Source: Blepharisma japonicum
Lineage: Eukaryota > Ciliophora > Heterotrichea > Heterotrichida > Blepharismidae
Length of the DNA stretch: 64,000 bases
NCBI GenBank assembly: GCA_949751835.1
Contig: CATKHK010000086.1
Coordinates: 62,001-126,000, forward strand
Direction: 5' to 3'
Shown here piece after piece: positions 45,876 to 55,940 of the stretch (positions are counted from its first letter, which is position 1; each line of letters begins with the position of its first letter). Under the pieces are notes generated by a model. It saw only the letters and a program-made list of their open reading frames with translations, made no database searches and was not told where the DNA came from. A program made the position numbers and the translations under genes.

Positions 45876-46796
45876 TTATCTTTTTGTACTTTGAAATATC
45901 ATGTCCCAACATCTTTCTGCATTTATTTTATTGATGAGCCTGATATTATTCGTCATATCACTATGCTGTCACTTATTCCTATATACAATGACCATCCCTC
46001 TTGTTATTCCATTTTCAATGCAAACTTCTGCTGGCTGATCCTCATACTCCATTATTAGAGTTTGATCAATTGCAACAGCCATAGCAATAGCATCACAAAT
46101 ACCTGTTTTTTCATGTCTTTTCAGCACCCAAGATGTGATATCTCTTATAAATTCTCCTTTTTTAGTCTCAGAATACCAAAGTTCGCCTTTTTCTTTATCT
46201 ACCTTCAATTCTTCCATAAATGTAAGCTCCCATGTCACTAAAGTTGTAAAAGGGTATCTTTTCAGTACAATTTGGGCTGCTTCTGGATCAGCATAAAAAT
46301 TGAATTCAGCCAATTGAGTGATGTTGCCTATACAATTAGAATTTCCACCCATTACAATGACTTGAGAGAATCTTATAGACGGGTCTATAAGTAATGCAGT
46401 AGCAAAATTTGTTAATGGCCCAAGGCATAATAAACTTAAATCGCTATGCTCTCTTGATAACCTGACAATTACTTGAGATGCAGTTTCAAGATTTTTTTGA
46501 GGAAATGATGGCCTTTCATGTCTTGACCAATATTCTCCTAAGCCATCAATCCCATGAAAATAGCTTGCAAAAACGTTGGTTCTAAGTATTGGAGATTGCG
46601 CACCACGATAGATTGGTATGTCTTCTCTGTCACAAACTCTTAAAACTTCACAAGTGTTATAGAAGACATCTTCTTCTTTTGTGTTTCCGGTAACTGTTGT
46701 TATTGCAATAACATCAAATCCTGGTGTGGAAAGTCCTAAAATCAATGCTTGGGCATCATCAATGCCTGCATCGGTGTCAATAATCCACTTTACCAT
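45876..46796 (-). CDS. Inosine-uridine preferring nucleoside hydrolase
   Basis: 306 residues with TGA (45969-45971) as Trp. The Ca2+-binding signature DTDAGIDDAQA is at the N-terminus, followed by VTGNTKEEDV, YRGAQSPIL, HGIDGLG and ICDAIAMAVAI, all typical of IU-nucleoside hydrolases. The conventional code would truncate the C-terminal helix; with UGA=Trp it continues to NIRLINKINAERCWDMIFQ. The enzyme cleaves nucleosides to base and ribose in purine salvage, which protists depend on. Confidence 0.92.
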
Positions 46797-46850
46797 TTAT
46801 ATTCGTATAAAAATCCTAAATTAAATTATTAATTTAAAATATTTCTTGAT

Positions 46851-47411
46851 TTACATCACCAAACATTTGCTAGAACATTTCTTTTGCTGTTTAGGCGCTT
46901 CTTCTCTTTCAGGCACAATCAAAGTGCTTGATTTATATTTCTTTGAAAGCTCATCTACCTCTTCAAGAACCTTTTTTCCTGATCCTTCAACTGTGTTTCC
47001 TCTAGAAATTCTATTTAAAGTAAGTGCAATTTCTTGGACGTCTGCAATTTGATTCGCAATTTCGACGCCAGTTTTCTTTTTCCCTGATTTTTGGTATCCT
47101 TCACGAATTAGTTCATAAATACTTCAAAATTCCTCAGTTCATGTATCTTGATAATCAGAGCCATATTCATTGAATTTCTCCGCACAAGCTGTTATTTGCT
47201 GCTGAACTGAAGGATCTTCTGCAGTTTTTGCAAGAGCTTGCAAGCCTAGTAAAATAGAATCTTCAAGAATGATATATTGATTAAGCAATACTTCAAGCTG
47301 TGCTCGTGTAATAAATGCAGCTTTCATTTGTTCTACCACACTTTCCATAACACTTAATCTGTCTTCAAGGTCATCTGCATCACCTATTTGTGTTTCTAAT
47401 GACTCTGCCAT
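46851..47411 (-). CDS. Coiled-coil protein with C-terminal CaaX box
   Basis: 186 residues; the frame crosses a TGA (Trp) at 47139-47141. Residues 1-90 form a helical or coiled-coil region (DLEDRLSVMESVVEQMKAAF). The end KQQKKCSSKCLVM combines a polybasic stretch, a palmitoylatable Cys and CLVM, a CaaX prenylation motif (Met favours farnesylation). So it is probably tethered to a membrane by lipid. A 15-nt GTG..AG string covers the stop, but it lacks the GTA donor seen in all real introns, so I kept the CaaX end. No family recognised. Confidence 0.72.
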
Positions 47412-47649
47412 TTATAATAGCATTTCTCTTATAATTGAGAGATTTATTCACCGAAAATGTTTAAATAAAAATAACTGATAAAGTGATAAATCTCATAGCG
47501 AGACACTTAATATTTTATATTTAATTTTTTAATTGTATTAGTTTTATAAAATTTCCAGTATTATCTGTAGTAAAATAAGGCTTAAATATAATAAAAATGT
47601 TTAGATTATTTCCAAACTAAGCATTTCTTAATTTCTTTTTATAAACGTC

Positions 47650-48056
47650 TTAGTCATACCCCCATCTCTCTATTTTATTTGTTTCGTTTTCTTTAATACC
47701 CAATTGCTTAGCTCTATTTTCTTTAGCATAACGACGAACTCTTTTTGTTCTTCAAGTACTGATTTCCAATTCATTAAATTTGAAGATCATGGGAGCTGCT
47801 CAGGAGGGATTTCCTTATGATCAAATTTAAATATTTTTATTGGCTTTGTAGTAATGCTATGATTTAGTTTATTTTCATCAAAAGCATCAGTCATTTTTTT
47901 AAGCTCTTCAAAATTGTTTAGATATTTAGGTCTTCTGCCAGGTGTTAGTGATATAGGAGGAAGCTTGTGGTCGAACTTGCCAGAGTTTAGAAGCAGAAGT
48001 CTTTTTGGATTCATCCTAGGAGATAATGAGTGAGGAATTTGGGATTGATTTTTCAT
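47650..48056 (-). pseudogene. Unknown small protein, apparent -1 frameshift near 47797
   Basis: The first 89 residues are in one frame (MKNQSQIPHSLSPRMNPKR to HKEIPPEQLP). That frame could run on to a TAG at 47670-47672, giving 128 residues, but the continuation is weakly protein-like. The alternative frame picks up at MIFKFNELEISTWRTKRV and ends RAKQLGIKENETN...ERWGYD at TAA 47650-47652, with better composition and codon use. No 15-, 16- or 17-nt GT..AG intron can join them, since the relevant stretch has no GT dinucleotide in sense. One extra base at the GGG run near 47791-47793 would join them. It may be a sequencing indel, a real frameshift mutation or programmed shifting. It is listed as disrupted, but the gene may be intact in the organism. 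Confidence 0.5.
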
Positions 48057-48241
48057 ATTGGTATGTTAATAAAATGCATTATGAATCGGAGGTTAAGAAT
48101 TTTCAAGAAATATTGGGAGAAAATTTTAAATGCAAATAAATTTCTCATGAGTTAGGTTTGAAATGGAAATATTTTGTCGAATTACTATTATTTATTTATT
48201 TATTTAATTGTGTTAGCATAAGATGCAGTATAAAAAACAAT

Positions 48242-48979
48242 ATGAATCATAATATAGGAATGAAAACAAAAAAGAATATTAAAATCCAGCAAGAACTATC
48301 ACTTTCAAAAGAAAAATTTCCCAACAAATTGCACAATTTCAATATAGATGAAGAAAAGAAGCCATCAAACCTTACTATTACATTTAGAAATAATTCATTT
48401 AATAATCAAATTTCAAGCATAGATCCAGAATTAAATGATAAACAGTCTCTTAACCTTGAAGAAATTAGTAGCTTAGCAGTGCATATTATGATAACTTCAA
48501 CTGTTAATAGTTTGCTCTGCTTTATCTTTGTATTTAGTGATATATGACCACTGGTAATCATTGCTTTTTTTCCAACTTTAGGCTATCTTGCAGCTTTAAG
48601 ACTTAGCAAAAAGCTATTATTCACGTATATGCTAATAATGGCAATTATCAGCGTTTTAAGAGTAGCTTTAATTTTTCACATTAAAAGATATGACTATGCT
48701 GGATTTGCGTTATTTTCAACTCTTCTTTCATTAATTTTTATGATTTGGATTATTCGATTTTACAAGTTATTAGGAACTTTTAGTTCTTTTAAAAACGAAG
48801 AAATAGCTGAGCTTTTATGAAATTCAAGCGATTTGAGAAATATTGAAATTTCAATAGTAAATAATGTGCAGTCTTCGAGATCAAATCTAAAAAGCTCTTC
48901 TTCTGATGAATTAACTAAAATTAAGCAAAGCAGCACAGTACTGAAATTTTCACCTTCATGGAATCCTTTAACTCCCTAA
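48242..48979 (+). CDS. Multi-pass membrane protein, unknown; start uncertain
   Basis: 245 residues from the first in-frame ATG (48242). The frame is open back to 48140, and the part from 48158 (KWKYFVELLLFIYLFNCVSI) reads like a signal peptide, yet no in-frame ATG precedes it and no mini-intron can supply one. After a polar Asn/Lys-rich domain there are about four hydrophobic helices (residues about 85-210, for example VHIMITSTVNSLLCFIFVF), then a Ser-rich tail. Two TGA codons serve as Trp. No family recognised. It converges on the coilin-like gene with 20 bp between stops. Confidence 0.65.
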
Positions 48980-48999
48980 TGAAAATAATGAAATCTATT

Positions 49000-50076
49000 T
49001 TAACTTACCTTATTATTTTTCTTGATTTTTACATCAATTAGTCATTTCTTTTCTATTGTCATCTGAAATTTTTCCATGAGTAAATCGTCAACAATATCCA
49101 ATTCTCCAATTTTTTTATTTTCCTCTTCATCAATTTCCCTCATCAATACAATAGTTACTTTTCCATCTTCTAAGTTAGTAATTTTTCCTCTTTTTACTTC
49201 AGACATTGCAGGTGTCAATGTCTCCTCATTTAATTCCAAAGTTTTAAATAAAATTTCATCGCCTTCTTTTATTTGGTCTAAGCATGCGATCTCATAATCG
49301 TTTTCATCAAATTCATAGACCTCACGGATTTCTAACTCTGGATTAATTTCACCAAATCTCTTAATGAATTGTTTAGGAGCTCCGTCAGTGTTTAAAATTG
49401 ATTGGGTAGCGACATTAAATTTTGGCTTCCTTTTAGGAATTGGCTTTATTTTTCAAGAAGCTTTTTTTTCTTCAAATTCTTCTGCTGGAGTCTTGATATT
49501 AATTTCAGGCGATATTTTTGGGCTATAAATTTTAGATCCTGATTCATTAAATTTTATGTGTGTACCTGAATAGGCTTCGATTTTTGGATTGGTTTTTTGA
49601 ATGCGCTTGAGTTGCTTATCACTTTTCTTTTTATTTAAACTAACTTTTGCGCCTATATTATTTGCCTCTTTGTCTTCAATACTGATTTTCTGGACTTTTT
49701 CAATGCTGTGCTTTCTCTTTTTCTTTATAGGCAAGTCATCATCAGAAGATAATGATTCTTCACAAGAAGATTCAGATTTTTCACTTGAAGACTCAGAGCT
49801 GGATATCTTTTTTACAGCTTTTTTCTCTATCTTTACTTTTTCTTTTAGTTTTATATTTAAGACTTCATCTTCTTTAATGAGATCGTTAATATCCATGAGA
49901 TCTGGTATTTCAAATCCATCCATCTCTACTATACATTTTCTATTTCCTTTAATAAAAAATGTTTTTAATAAATATCTTCGGAGATCTTCAGTTTTTTCAA
50001 TATCTTTCGGTATGGCACACCAAACTTTATGATATCTTTCACTAAGTCCATCTTGAAATACAACCTTTATTCTCAT
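49000..50076 (-). CDS. COIL: Coilin-like Cajal body protein
   Basis: 358 residues with two TGA codons as Trp. The N-terminus (MRIKVVFQDGLSERYHKVWC) and following 80 residues match the coilin self-association domain. The middle is Ser/acidic with a basic nuclear-localisation cluster (PIKKKRKHS). The C-terminal domain (IKEGDEILFKTLELNEETL; VKRGKITNLEDGKVTIVLM) resembles the atypical Tudor fold of coilin. Coilin scaffolds Cajal bodies where snRNPs mature, fitting an organism with spliceosomal mini-introns. The assignment rests on architecture; short motif conservation is modest. Confidence 0.72.
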
Positions 50077-50392
50077 ATTATTATTTGAGATTTTATACTT
50101 TTTCTAATAATTATTATAATGGGGTTAAAACTTTATCTTATATTTTTGTCTTTTAAAACTTCTAATGCAATGATTCATCCTAGCATTTTGGATCCCAAAT
50201 GCTATGATTTATTTTTAATTGTGATTAAAATATAGCTGCTAAGATATTTCTATACAAACACCTGCTCAATTGCATGACTAGTCATTATTGTTTAAAAGGA
50301 AGCTTTAAAATGCGTAAATTTAGTATTACATAAAATAAAGAACATTATCAATTAATTGGTGAATTTAATTTTAAAAAAATCAAGATTTTTAA
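50077..50392. other. Intergenic
   Basis: This 316-bp AT-rich spacer lies between the coilin-like gene start and the coiled-coil gene stop. Nothing else is seen. Confidence 0.5.
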
Positions 50393-51944
50393 CTAAAATG
50401 TTTCTCTCAATGCTTTAATCTCGCTTCTTTTCATAGGACTGTTAGAAGTAGCAGCATTGCGAAGTATATTGACTTCTAAATTGCTTCTTCTCTTAAGGGC
50501 TGATAAATTTTGCCTATGGGTCTTTATGTCTTCAGCTAAGCGAGAAAGTCTAAAATGCTTTTGCATTACTTTATCCTTAAACCTTTCATAATCTTCACAG
50601 CATTTTTCATAATTAGTCGTTTGGATATGCTTAACATCAGAATTTTTCTGAATTTTTTCTTTTAAGATTTTTTTTTCTTGCTTAACAAATCCATTAAAAA
50701 ATTTCGTTTTTTTCTCATCTTTTTCTTCAATTTCGTGCAGTTTTTTACTAAATTCAGATTTTACTTCCTTCACCCCTTGTTCTTTTCGATCAAATTTTTT
50801 TTCTAACACAATTTTTACTTTTTCTGAATTCAAATGAGCAAGATCTTCTTTTTTGCCAAGCATATTTTCTATCTTTCTTGATTTTTCAACTATTTGCTTT
50901 AATTTTTCTTCTTTTCTTTTCATTTCGTCGATTTGGCTTTGGCTCATAACTTTATCAACTTTTTCAGAGTGCTCTTTTGCTGTCTGGACTCTTTGCTTTA
51001 CATTATTTTCGTATTGTACAACTCTCCTTTCTATTTTATCTTCAATTTCTCTCATCATTCTTAACATAGATTTTTTATCAGTGTTTTCCTTTACTTCTTC
51101 ATGCACAATCTTGGAATAGTCAGCTTTTATTTTATTTAAAATTTCTGCGTGCTTTTTCTCTAATTTATTTCTCAGCTGCACTTTATTTTCTTCGCTCAAC
51201 TTTTCCATCCTTTCTTCCAAATCAATTTCATGTTTTCTGCACTGTCTTCTAAACTCCGCTTCGATTTTAGCTTTTTTCTCAAGCCTCTGTTTTCTAATTT
51301 CATTCATATTCGCAGTAAATTTTTCATGCTCTTCTGCACGTTTTTGCATTTCTTCTTTTAATTTCCTTTCTCTCTCTTCAAATTTTCTCATCTTTTCTTG
51401 TTTTCTTTTATTTTCTTGATTCCTTAATTGAGTTTGCCTATCAATGATCATTAAGCTTCTATTAAATTTTTCCTTTTCTTTTTTATAGTTATAATTGATT
51501 ACATCTTGAGGCTTGGAAAATTGGCTTGTGTAACTAGGTAAAGATTCATAATTAAGTGAAGAGTTTAAATATTTTTTGCCTGATTTTTTTGTTTCAGTTA
51601 TATTGAGTGATTTCAATAAGTTATCGAATGAAGGAGTTCCTGATTATTTTTTACTTTCTATGACGTTAATCATCTCTGATGCTAATTTCATGATTTTTGC
51701 CATTCTTCTTTCTTCATGATGGATATGCCTAATTTTCCCAAGATCTGAAGGAGTACCTCGTTCTTTTTGCTCTGCGGATTTTCTAAATAACTTCATACAC
51801 TTGATTAAGCTCGTCTAAAGAATAGCCCAAAGATTGGCAAGTAGTTTCAGTTTCTGCTTTATAGCGAGCTGTTAAATAGTTGAAAACTTTTTCAGCATTT
51901 TCTCTTGCCATGCTATGTCTTCTACTTAGAGGCGATGAGTCCAT
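50393..51944 (-). CDS. Long coiled-coil protein, two mini-introns
   Basis: 506 residues after removing introns 51783-51798 (16 nt) and 51640-51654 (15 nt). In the unspliced sequence the first exons look like a separate short ORF and the main frame lacks an ATG; splicing both joins them: MDSSPLSRRHSMARENAEKV to LNQVKSAEQKERG, then SEMINVIERTPSFDNLLKS. From about residue 140 to 440 it is nearly all Lys/Glu/Arg helices (KRKQEKMRKFEERERKLKEE; KRKEEKLKQIVEK), a highly charged coiled coil typical of axonemal or basal-body structural proteins. No specific family is recognised. The start lies 37 bp after the RPL26 stop. Confidence 0.83.
51640..51654 (-). other. 15-nt intron (coiled-coil gene, second)
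   Basis: GTAAAAAATAATCAG contains the in-frame TAA that otherwise splits the gene. Removal joins MINVIE to RTPSFDNL through a shared Arg codon. Confidence 0.83.
51783..51798 (-). other. 16-nt intron (coiled-coil gene, first)
   Basis: GTATGAAGTTATTTAG ends in TAG. At 16 nt, its removal also corrects the frame, which only fits if it is spliced. The putative branch A is again sixth from the 3' end. Confidence 0.87.
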
Positions 51945-51981
51945 ATTAATATTAATAAGAATTTGACTAAGAAATTTAGGA

Positions 51982-52404
51982 TTAATCGACTGAAGAAATG
52001 TCTTTCTTGGCCCACTTTCCTTTGCTCTTGTTGTGAGCGGCCTTTCTTTCAATGAGGTTCTTTCTATCTCTGTCAATTTTTAGTTTGGTGATGTAAACAT
52101 TGCTAGGGTGGATTGGGATATGAACAGTTTGACCATTGCTTTTTTCTTTTGTAAGTCTTTCGATGTGGACTCTGAATTTTCTTCTGTAAACAGTGATTAC
52201 TTTGCCAGCATGGGTCTTGTTGAGACCTCTAACCACGATTACTTCATCGCCTTTGCGAATAGGCATTGATCTTACTCCATGTTTGTCGCGTAACTCTTTA
52301 GATAAGTGAGAGCTCATGAGCTTTCTTCGAATATTTGAAGGAGCTGCGAAATGGGCTTGTCTGGATTTTCTTCTTGAGCTACTTACAGAAGGATTCTGCT
52401 TCAT
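51982..52404 (-). CDS. RPL26: Large-subunit ribosomal protein uL24 (RPL26)
   Basis: 140 residues, full length. [34 protein letters not shown] (the KOW motif) and [20 protein letters not shown] are diagnostic. It binds 28S rRNA near the exit tunnel. The C-terminus [13 protein letters not shown] is typical of ciliate-type L26. A single exon. It is co-oriented with the coiled-coil gene below it, with only 37 bp between them. Confidence 0.97.
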   Translation of the reverse strand: MKQNPSVSSSRRKSRQAHFAAPSNIRRKLMSSHLSKELRDKHGVRSMPIRKGDEVIVVRGLNKTHAGKVITVYRRKFRVHIERLTKEKSNGQTVHIPIHPSNVYITKLKIDRDRKNLIERKAAHNKSKGKWAKKDISSVD

Positions 52405-52651
52405 CCAAATAATAAAATGGCGTATAAAGCCAGAGAATTCGTGAGTTTATAAATTAAATCATCAATAAACAATTTTTTACTCAACAACGAGAGACTTTTG
52501 GCTGAATTTTTTCACAAAAATTACTATAATGGCTGAATTAATTTTCTTTACGAAATCAACTTATAAAAAGGTATAAACTTAACACAAAATTGAGTGATTT
52601 GCATTGAAATAATAATTTTTATTCAATTTCACTGGATTATTTATTTGTATT

Positions 52652-53077
52652 TTAGGCTTTCCTTCCTTCAACGAGTACAATGTGCCATCCTTCACTAAAT
52701 AGAGATTACCCTGTTTTAAAAGGCTCACTCATTGTTCCAGGCTCAAGATTAAAAGCTACCTCTTGGAAAGGACCAACCATGCGGCCTCTTGGAAACCATC
52801 CTAAGTCACCTCCTCTTCTGGCTGAGGAGCATTCTGAGTACTGCTCAGCAATTCTTCCAAACTCAGCAGGTGATGGTCTATTTCCTGACGATTCTTTAAG
52901 TATATTAAATGCTTCTAGTAGTTTTCCTTGTTTTTCACATAAGATATGTCTTGCTTTGACATGACTTAATAAAGTTTACTTGCATGTTTTTAGTTTAGCA
53001 GGACCTTTTTTCTCTTCTTCATCGACGGGCTGTTTTCCAGATTTTCCAGCTGCTTTTTTGCCTTTTGGTGGTGACAT
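52652..53077 (-). CDS. PIN4: Parvulin-type peptidyl-prolyl isomerase (PIN4/Par14)
   Basis: 131 residues after removing two 15-nt introns (52965-52979 and 52695-52709), the same length as human Par14. The basic N-terminus [15 protein letters not shown] binds nucleic acid in the family. The PPIase domain has [43 protein letters not shown] and [14 protein letters not shown], matching the Par14 active-site fold. Par14 works in ribosome biogenesis and chromatin. Unspliced, both introns contain TAA or TAG in frame and would truncate the protein. Confidence 0.95.
52695..52709 (-). other. 15-nt intron (PIN4 gene, second)
   Basis: GTAATCTCTATTTAG splits a Gly codon. Removal gives [14 protein letters not shown], conserved in Par14. 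Confidence 0.95.
52965..52979 (-). other. 15-nt intron (PIN4 gene, first)
   Basis: GTAAACTTTATTAAG splits an Asn codon. Removal gives [16 protein letters not shown], matching the CNxVKxRHILCEK of Par14. Confidence 0.95.
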
Positions 53078-53134
53078 AATAATTACTATAAAATTATTTA
53101 TTTGCAAATAATGATATCGAAAATTTATATTTAC

Positions 53135-54994
53135 TTAGGCATTTGATGGCCCTACACATAGCTCAATGTTATATAGCAATCTTGAGATTTCGTCATGATA
53201 CATCTGCCTATTTATAAAAGCTTGGTTCAGTAATCCACAGTCATCTTGAGTTCCCAAGCTTATTAGAAGCATTATGTCTAGCGCATCTTGCATCATTACT
53301 TCTTTATGTGACATCAGCATTGCATTAGCTTTAGCCAACTTTATTGTACTTTCAAGTAGTCTAATAGAAAGCCCACTTGATTTATTCCCATCAGAAAATT
53401 TCAAGTTATAAGTGATCATATACGCAATGAACCTCTCCAGCAGTGACTGAATTTTTGGATTTTTTATATCTATTCCTTCAAGCGGTCTCACAATTGATAG
53501 CAAATATGTTCTAATTGTGTCAACATCTCATATATTTGAAGATTCTTCCATGGAACTATCGCTCAGTTTTCTTGTACAAAATTCTGAATCATGCGTATAG
53601 TTTGCTACTTTAAGAATAAGGTCAAATCTGTCCATTTCTGGGGTAAGCTTTATGCCTTTATTTATACTAGGATCAAACTGATTTTTATGATTAGAATTTT
53701 CATTATTTTCACAAGTCATTACAAAAGCTATGACACTTCTTGATTCCATGGCTTTATAGACTAGCGGCTTATCTTTAAGTAAATGGAAATCATCAATGCA
53801 CAATAAGCTTTCCGATTGCATAAGGCCAGCTTCAAGACTTCCCGTTGAAGAATTTTTTAAAAATGATTTATTGAGACAAGACTTATAGGTCAAAGCACCA
53901 TTCAGAATTTTGATGTTTCCTTGTAATAATCTTTGAAGGGATGATACAAAGGTAGATTTTCCTGTACCTGACTCGCCCATAATGAGAATATTGCTGCAAG
54001 CTTTTCCAAAATAAGCTAAGCAATTAAGCAAAATTCCAAATTTCACATAGTAGTTTCCGTAGGATTGTGAAAAAGCACTTCTCAGTATAGTTTCTCTGAC
54101 TGAGAATTCGCCAGTGCCTAAAAAAGAATCCTTCAAAAAGGTGATACCGCTTTTAGGGATTTGACATATAGGTCTCACCTTTTTAATGTCAAAAATTAAA
54201 AGAACATATTCAGCATCACAAATTTGTCCTGATATAAACTCTTTTAGCCACCTCTGAGTTAAAATGCACGTGACTTCTACAGAATCTCCTGGCTTTATTT
54301 GATGGCAGAGTGCTCCTTCCATTATTGCTGGAATTTCTTGTTTACCATCACTAATGATAGCTTCTTGATAATCGCTATACTTATTAGTCCCTTCTAAATT
54401 ATCAAAACAAGATCCTGGGCACTTTTCATTATCTTGGTCAATCATCATAGTATTTTCTATAACTTTTGTCTTCGGTAAAGCTTTTAAATCATTTGGCATT
54501 ATTTTTTGGACTCTGCAACTATAAGGATACTCAATAGTATTTGCATACGTTAAATCAGCAAAAACAGAGAAACTATCCACACAAGATCTACAAAAATACT
54601 CAGAAGAATTTATGATGGTTTTAGCTGAGGATAATGATTTTATATATAAAAAAGTAGCATTTACCATCTTTTTAGGGTGCAAGAAAATATCGCTCAGTCT
54701 GGATACGCAGATTGGGGAAGACTGGATGTTAAGAGAAAAAGAAGTTGTGACAGTGCCATTTTGAATAAAGCTCCTTTCAATAGAGATTATGCAGTTTTTT
54801 AAGTCTGAAAGCACGTCTAAAGGATTTTGGAGAAGCTTGATTCCCCAGAATGGGGAAGTGTCAATAAACTCCATCAAACTGAATAAAGCTTACTCTAGCA
54901 TAAACATTGGTGTTTTATCACGAGAAGTTAGAAGCTGTGTGATTTCTGCTGAATACTGGGTAGATAGCACTGAGATTAAGTCTGAAAAGCTCAT
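53135..54994 (-). CDS. MCM9: MCM-family helicase, MCM9-like
   Basis: 614 residues after removing a 15-nt intron (54879-54893). The N-terminal domain has a zinc-binding pair (CRSC, CPGSC) and NKYSDYQEAIISD, which together with GDSVEVTCILTQRWLKEFIS resembles MCM9 (and MCM8). The AAA+ part has Walker A GESGTGKS (about 335), Walker B LLCIDDF (Asp-Asp instead of Asp-Glu) and the MCM motif MDRFDLIL. Replicative MCM2-7 have longer N-termini and IDEF, so it is not one of those. MCM8/9 act in homologous recombination and fork repair. The conservative Glu to Asp change in Walker B could weaken ATP hydrolysis. Confidence 0.7.
54879..54893 (-). other. 15-nt intron (MCM9-like gene)
   Basis: GTAAGCTTTATTCAG splits an Asp codon. 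Removal joins the 33-residue first exon to LMEFIDTSPFWG. Without it the start codon would be missing from the main frame. Confidence 0.85.
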
Positions 54995-55027
54995 ATTGAA
55001 TTATTAATTTTAAGATGGGATGATAAA

Positions 55028-55940
55028 TTAAGCTAATGTATCTCTGCCTAAGCTTCTCCAAGCTTCTATAATCCTGTATTTGTAATCTTCTTTTAAGGTT
55101 ACAATAGCTCCGAACTGGTTTTTCTTGTCTGCTTCCTTATTAAATGGAAGATCTCTTCCATTATAATCGACTACAAATCCATTAAACGCCCTCATAAATG
55201 CAGCAGAAGGGCACATATCCCATTTATAAGTTTTGGTGGTGCATGTGAAATAAGAAGATGCAATCCCTCTGACAACTTGCAATGATTTATTTCCACATCC
55301 ATCAGCCTCAATAATTCTATCAGGTCTCAAAATACTGTTCATTTCTTCGTTCAAAGGAGTTTTATGTAGCCTTGTCCCAGTTATTGTAAAATCTTCGCAC
55401 TGCACTGGATGGAACGGTCTAATCCCTTCTTGATCCTTATAAAAAGTTCCAAACTCTATCCCTCCAAAATAGGATGGAGCCCCATCTCCAAAAACTTGAT
55501 GAATTATCCCAAAAATTGGAGTCTCTTCATAAGCAATTCCTATTAGTGTGGTCACTCCTTCTAAAGCTCCAATTACAAAGCTAGAGGTCCCATCTAGCGG
55601 ATCAACCCAAACAGTCAATTTTTGGATTTCCAACTCTCTATTATAACTTGCAAATGGATCAATGCTGTTGGCATCTAAATTTATTGCACTAATTAATTCC
55701 TTACTCTTTGCCTTCAACTGAGACATCTTCTTCACCAATTATGCATAAATTAGGGAAATAATGAAGCAAAGTTGCAGATATGAGCTTCTGAGCTCCTAAA
55801 TCTGCAGCAGTGCAAGGATCATTAGCTCCTTTTTCAAATGCATTTAAATTTTGACTATTTCATACATTTCTGATAAAGGCTCCTGCGTGTTCGCTGAGCT
55901 GCAAACATTTGAAAAATAAATCTGCTGCTTGCAATGACAT
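55028..55940 (-). CDS. BPNT1: 3'(2'),5'-bisphosphate nucleotidase (BPNT1-like)
   Basis: 298 residues after removing a 16-nt intron (55689-55704); one TGA is Trp. The Li+-sensitive phosphatase signature is complete: NDPCTAADLGAQK, IIGEED (metal), VDPLDGTSSF (DPLDGT metal and catalytic loop) and KWDMCPSAAFM. The size equals human BPNT1. It removes the 3' phosphate from PAP produced by sulphation reactions. Inositol monophosphatase is a related alternative, but the overall spacing and the GEED/DPLDGT separation favour BPNT1. Confidence 0.88.
55689..55704 (-). other. 16-nt intron (BPNT1-like gene)
   Basis: GTAAGGAATTAATTAG splits an Asp codon. It is one nt longer than most, so removal changes frame and joins DVSVEGK to AINLDANS, linking GEED to the DPLDGT region. 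Confidence 0.9.

Noticed and set aside
46849-46863. 15-nt GTG..AAG string over the stop of the CaaX protein
   Set aside because: It lacks the GTA donor; removal would destroy a good CaaX motif and give an unconvincing tail.
48994-49007. 14-nt GTAAGT..TAG string at the end of the coilin-like gene
   Set aside because: It has a good donor and branch position, but it is one base shorter than any supported intron, and the extension after it is only a few residues.
51783-52076. 97-codon minus-strand open frame overlapping RPL26
   Set aside because: Its first 44 codons are a shadow of the RPL26 3' end. The real start is ATG 51944 of the coiled-coil gene, whose first exon supplies the remainder.
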